A stretch of 64,000 bases of DNA from Erysipelotrichaceae bacterium (GTDB taxonomy: Bacteria > Bacillota_I > Bacilli_A > Erysipelotrichales > Erysipelotrichaceae), in assembly GCA_017404205.1 (NCBI GenBank), contig JAFRCV010000002.1, positions 1 to 64,000 of the forward strand, written 5' to 3'. The translations under genes and the position numbers were made by a program. Positions 59,760 through 64,000 of this stretch are shown piece by piece (the first letter of the stretch is position 1; each line of letters starts with the position of its first letter). Below the pieces are notes generated by a model. That model was not told the origin of the DNA and ran no database searches. It saw only the letters and a program-made list of their open reading frames with translations.

Positions 59760-61094
59760 ATGTCTCAAATAGATTTTTATTATAACGATTTATGGAATAG
59801 AGTATTAGATAAAATCCATGAAAGTGGACAAATTAGTGAAGATGTTTTTAATTTGTATATTAAAGGATCTAAATTAATAAATATAAGCGAAATTGGTGCT
59901 GAAGTATTTGTTCCAGATTATATGCATCATATAATAATGACTCAAAATGAGAAATTAATTGAAACATGTTTGGAAGAATGTTTAGAACAACATATTCCAT
60001 TAAAATTGACGATGGAACAAACACAAAAATCAAGCTCTATAAATATACAAAATGACTATTTCAATTTGAAAATTGATAAAGAACAAAGATTTGATACTTT
60101 TGTTATAGGAAAGTCTAATTCTCAAGCTCATGCTGCAGCTATTACCTGTGCAACTACACCAGGAAGTTTTTATAATCCATTATTTATTTATGGTAATTCT
60201 GGTATAGGTAAAACACACTTATTAAATGCCATTGGTAATTATGTTATAAGTGCTTTTCCAAATAAAAAGGTCGGTTTTATTAATGGCGTTGGCTTTATTG
60301 ATGCTTTAACAAAATCAATTAAGAGTAATAATCTTGATGATTTTTATGATAGTTTTTATTCTTTAGATGTTTTATTAGTAGATGATATACAATTTATTGC
60401 TGGTAAACCTAAAACACAAGAAGTATTCTTTACAATTTTCAACAATTTAACAAACAATAAAAAACAAGTTTGTATTACTTCAGATCGTTCTCCTGATGAA
60501 ATAAACGATTTAGAAGAAAGAATTATTTCACGTTTTAATCGTGGTTTGAATGTTAATATCGAATCTCCTGAATTTGAGACAAGAATTGAAATTTTAAAAC
60601 GCAAATTATTAGAAAGAAATATTGATAAGATAGATGAAGATGTATATGCATATATTGCAAATATCTTCACAAAAGATGTGCGTGAATTAGAAGGTGCAGT
60701 AAATCGTTTATATTTCTATTTCATTAATTTTAATAATGATAACGAAGATCATATAAGTTTAAAAATTGCATATGAGGCATTTAAAAACCAATCTGTCGAT
60801 AATAAGAATGAATTAGATATTTCTAAAATTAAGAGGGTTGTAGCTGATTATTATAATTTAAGTGTTAAACAAATTATTTCCGCAACTAGAACAAAAAATA
60901 TAGCCATTCCTCGACATATCGCTATGTATTTATGTAGGACATTATTGGATGCCCCATATAAAGAAATAGGCAATGAATTTGGAAAAAGAGATCATTCCAC
61001 TGTAATAAATGCTTGTGAGAAAGTGGAAGACTTAATTAAAAAAGATGGTAATTATCAAAAAGCATTAAATGACATTAAATCTAGAATGATTTAA
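59760..61094 (+). CDS. dnaA: chromosomal replication initiator DnaA
   Basis: 444 residues, full length. Domain I (1-85), AAA+ domain with Walker A YGNSGIGKTHLLNAIGNY (about 148-160), Walker B VLLVDDIQFIAG and sensor TSDRSPDEINDLEERI, and domain IV with GKRDHSTVINACEKVEDL, the DnaA-box reading helix. The ATG at 59760 follows AGGTGAT closely; a GTG three codons earlier is possible. It binds the boxes in the upstream oriC. Confidence 0.97.
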   Translation: MSQIDFYYNDLWNRVLDKIHESGQISEDVFNLYIKGSKLINISEIGAEVFVPDYMHHIIMTQNEKLIETCLEECLEQHIPLKLTMEQTQKSSSINIQNDYFNLKIDKEQRFDTFVIGKSNSQAHAAAITCATTPGSFYNPLFIYGNSGIGKTHLLNAIGNYVISAFPNKKVGFINGVGFIDALTKSIKSNNLDDFYDSFYSLDVLLVDDIQFIAGKPKTQEVFFTIFNNLTNNKKQVCITSDRSPDEINDLEERIISRFNRGLNVNIESPEFETRIEILKRKLLERNIDKIDEDVYAYIANIFTKDVRELEGAVNRLYFYFINFNNDNEDHISLKIAYEAFKNQSVDNKNELDISKIKRVVADYYNLSVKQIISATRTKNIAIPRHIAMYLCRTLLDAPYKEIGNEFGKRDHSTVINACEKVEDLIKKDGNYQKALNDIKSRMI

Positions 61095-61229
61095 TCCACA
61101 TTTATTCACTATTTATCAAGACTAAAAATGTTAAAATAAGATTATAAATAAAGGGTTTTATTAACTTATCAACATTTATCAACACCCTTATAATAATAAT
61201 ATTTAAATATTTATAATAAAGGAGACCAT
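61095..61229 (+). promoter_or_regulatory. dnaA-dnaN spacer with DnaA-like boxes
   Basis: TTATCAACA at 61166-61174 and 61176-61184, and TAATCCACA at the dnaA end (61093-61101). It may be a second part of a bipartite origin, as in Bacillus. SD AAGGAGACC serves dnaN. Confidence 0.6.
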
Positions 61230-62363
61230 ATGAATTTCAAAATAAATAAAAAAGAATTGTTAGATGCATTAAATATTTCAAGCAAAGCTGTTTCTTCAAC
61301 AACACCTTTACCAACTTTAAGTGGCATAAAATTTGAAATTAAAAATGATCATATTAATTTAATATCTTCTGATTCAAATATTTCAATTTTAATTGTTTTA
61401 GATAATAAAGAAAAAGAAATTTTAACAGTTGAACAAGAAGGTGAGATTGTTATTGATTCTAAATATATCTTAGAAATCGTTAGAAAAACTGATGGTGATA
61501 TTATTAATTTTGAAACATTAGATGGTGATTACATTAAGATTTTTGGAATTAATTCAGAATATAAAATTAATGGAATGTCTGGAAATGATTATCCAACAAT
61601 CGCCTTTAACGATATTGAATCTGCTACTAATAAATTTGTATTAAGTGGTGCGGAATTCTTTAATATTGTTAATCAAACAATATTTGCTTGTTCACAAAGT
61701 GGTATTAAAGTTGCTTTAACTGGTGTAAATTTTAAAGCTGAAAATGGAATATTAGAAGTTAAAGCTAGTGATTCTTATCGTTTAGCTTTTAAAAAGATTC
61801 AATTAGCTGATGAATATAAAGAATTGAATTTTAATTTTACAATTCCTGCTAAATATTTAGGTGATATCACTCATAGTGTTTCATTAGCTCAAAATATTAC
61901 TATTACATTTGATAATCAAAAAGTTGATTTTTCATTCAGTAATATTAACATCCAAACAAGACTAATAGATGATGTTTTCCCAGATGCATCAAAATTAATA
62001 TCTAATACATATACACAAAAAGTATTAATTAATTCTAAAGAATTATTAAATGCGATTGATAGAACTTCTTTTATTAAATCAGAAGGTAAAAACATTATAA
62101 AGATGGATATTAATAATGATTCTATTTTAATTACTTCAAATGACCAGATTTCTTCATCTTTTGAAAAATTGCCAATAATCTCTTTTGAAGGTGAACCAAT
62201 TGAAGTATCTTGTAGTGGAAAATATTTAATTGATGCCGTAAAAGCGTTAGATTGTGAAGAGACATGTTTGACTTTTTCTGGCAATTTAAAACCTTTTATA
62301 GTTAAAAATGAAAATGATGATTCATTAATTCAAATCATCTCTCCAGTCAGAACTTATAAATAA
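61230..62363 (+). CDS. dnaN: DNA polymerase III sliding clamp (beta subunit)
   Basis: 377 residues in three repeated clamp domains. ALNISSKAVSSTTPLPTLSGIKFE at the start, LTGVNFKAENGILEVKASDSYRLAFKKI in the middle and the end ISPVRTY (usual ..MPMRL/VRTY). Forms the ring that holds polymerase on DNA. Good SD; followed by a terminator. Confidence 0.96.
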   Translation: MNFKINKKELLDALNISSKAVSSTTPLPTLSGIKFEIKNDHINLISSDSNISILIVLDNKEKEILTVEQEGEIVIDSKYILEIVRKTDGDIINFETLDGDYIKIFGINSEYKINGMSGNDYPTIAFNDIESATNKFVLSGAEFFNIVNQTIFACSQSGIKVALTGVNFKAENGILEVKASDSYRLAFKKIQLADEYKELNFNFTIPAKYLGDITHSVSLAQNITITFDNQKVDFSFSNINIQTRLIDDVFPDASKLISNTYTQKVLINSKELLNAIDRTSFIKSEGKNIIKMDINNDSILITSNDQISSSFEKLPIISFEGEPIEVSCSGKYLIDAVKALDCEETCLTFSGNLKPFIVKNENDDSLIQIISPVRTYK

Positions 62364-62397
62364 AAATTAGTTAAAAATTTATTTAAAAGCGAAAAAA

Positions 62398-62418
62398 GCC
62401 CAAAATTTTGGGTTTTTT
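62398..62418 (+). terminator. intrinsic terminator after dnaN
   Basis: GCCCAAAATTTTGGG followed by TTTTTTA. Confidence 0.8.
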
Positions 62419-62485
62419 ATTTTTTATTTATATATATACGAGTTTTTATTTAATTAAAAATAGGCTTAATAATGATATAATTATT

Positions 62486-62691
62486 ATGAATATGGAAAAA
62501 ATATATATTGAAAGTGAATATATAAAATTAAGCCAGTTTTTAAAATTCATTGATCTAGTTTTTAGCGGTGGTGAAGCTAAAATTTTTTTAGAAAACAATG
62601 AAATTTTAATAAATGGAGAAAAAGACAATCGTAAAGGAAGAAAACTATATAAGGGCGATATAGTTGAAATATTAGACAAACAGTATCAAAT

Positions 62692-62698
<7 letters not shown>
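62486..62698 (+). CDS. yaaA: S4-domain RNA-binding protein YaaA
   Basis: 70 residues, S4 fold: YIKLSQFLKFIDLVFSGGEAKIFLENNEILINGE, KDNRKGRKLYKGDIVEI. The frame is open upstream through a TATAAT promoter (62476-62481), so the real start is the ATG at 62486 or 62492, giving a leaderless or very short leader. Overlaps recF by 7 nt. The gene order is conserved in Bacilli. Confidence 0.9.

Positions 62699-64000
<1,302 letters not shown>

Overview
The window is a strongly AT-rich bacterial chromosome segment that ends at the replication origin. The order dnaA-dnaN-yaaA-recF-gyrB, a DUF951 gene, a T-box leader on lysS, a SAM riboswitch and tmRNA next to smpB/secG all point to a low-G+C Bacillota/Bacilli-type genome. 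Ferredoxin-, flavodoxin- and rubredoxin-type proteins suggest an anaerobe, perhaps a gut Erysipelotrichia or RF39-like lineage. The species cannot be named. TGA acts as a stop and Trp is written TGG, so the standard bacterial code applies.

Layout. 0-5.3 kb: glycosyltransferase, cyclophilin, Fe-S aldo/keto reductase, flavodoxin and small membrane genes. 5.3-11 kb: a decaying stretch (deleted metallo-beta-lactamase lipoprotein, broken surface protein, nonsense-split Cys-tail protein) with a LuxR membrane regulator, a RelBE pair and an AAA/DUF4143 ATPase. 11.3-17.1 kb: housekeeping (tmRNA, smpB, secG, dtd, mgtE), with mgtE behind a leader peptide and attenuator-like hairpin. 17.2-27.3 kb: MerR regulator, MATE pump, split transketolase, rarA, a flavin reductase opposite an MBL-rubredoxin fusion, and a SAM-riboswitch-controlled gene of unknown function opposite an MTA/SAH nucleosidase.

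27.5-34.2 kb is mobile wreckage: a dead XRE gene, an AAA15 ATPase, DUF4417 plus a toxin/immunity-like pair behind a structured leader, an ardA stub cut by an IS3-family relic, and the worn end of a GC-richer integrative element. 34.3-42.2 kb is a defence island: SIR2-HerA (on the minus strand), then on the plus strand an HTH + ApeA-like HEPN pair, an AlbA_2/Schlafen-type regulator whose own promoter carries the same 12-bp repeat that encodes its NVRL linker, and a frameshifted protein kinase.

42.3-49.7 kb: lysS with its T-box, membrane and SGNH genes, a second MATE pump, and a BlaI/M56 sensor pair with a secreted target protein. 49.7-55.0 kb is a 5.3-kb insertion between two 24-bp direct repeats. 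It carries an ISL3 element, a HipA-like kinase with an autoregulated HTH partner, and an ISL3 remnant. 55-59.3 kb: copper-chaperone-like protein, polar amino-acid ABC transporter, HAD, left-handed beta-helix and NUDIX genes running away from the origin. 59.4-64 kb: oriC and the replication genes.

The best candidates for something new are the promoter/linker repeat of the AlbA_2 gene, the structured 5' leader of SIR2-HerA, the HTH-HEPN pair, the mgtE leader peptide, and the SAM-regulated orphan gene. Several genes also have a -10 box exactly 6 nt before the ATG, as expected for leaderless mRNAs.
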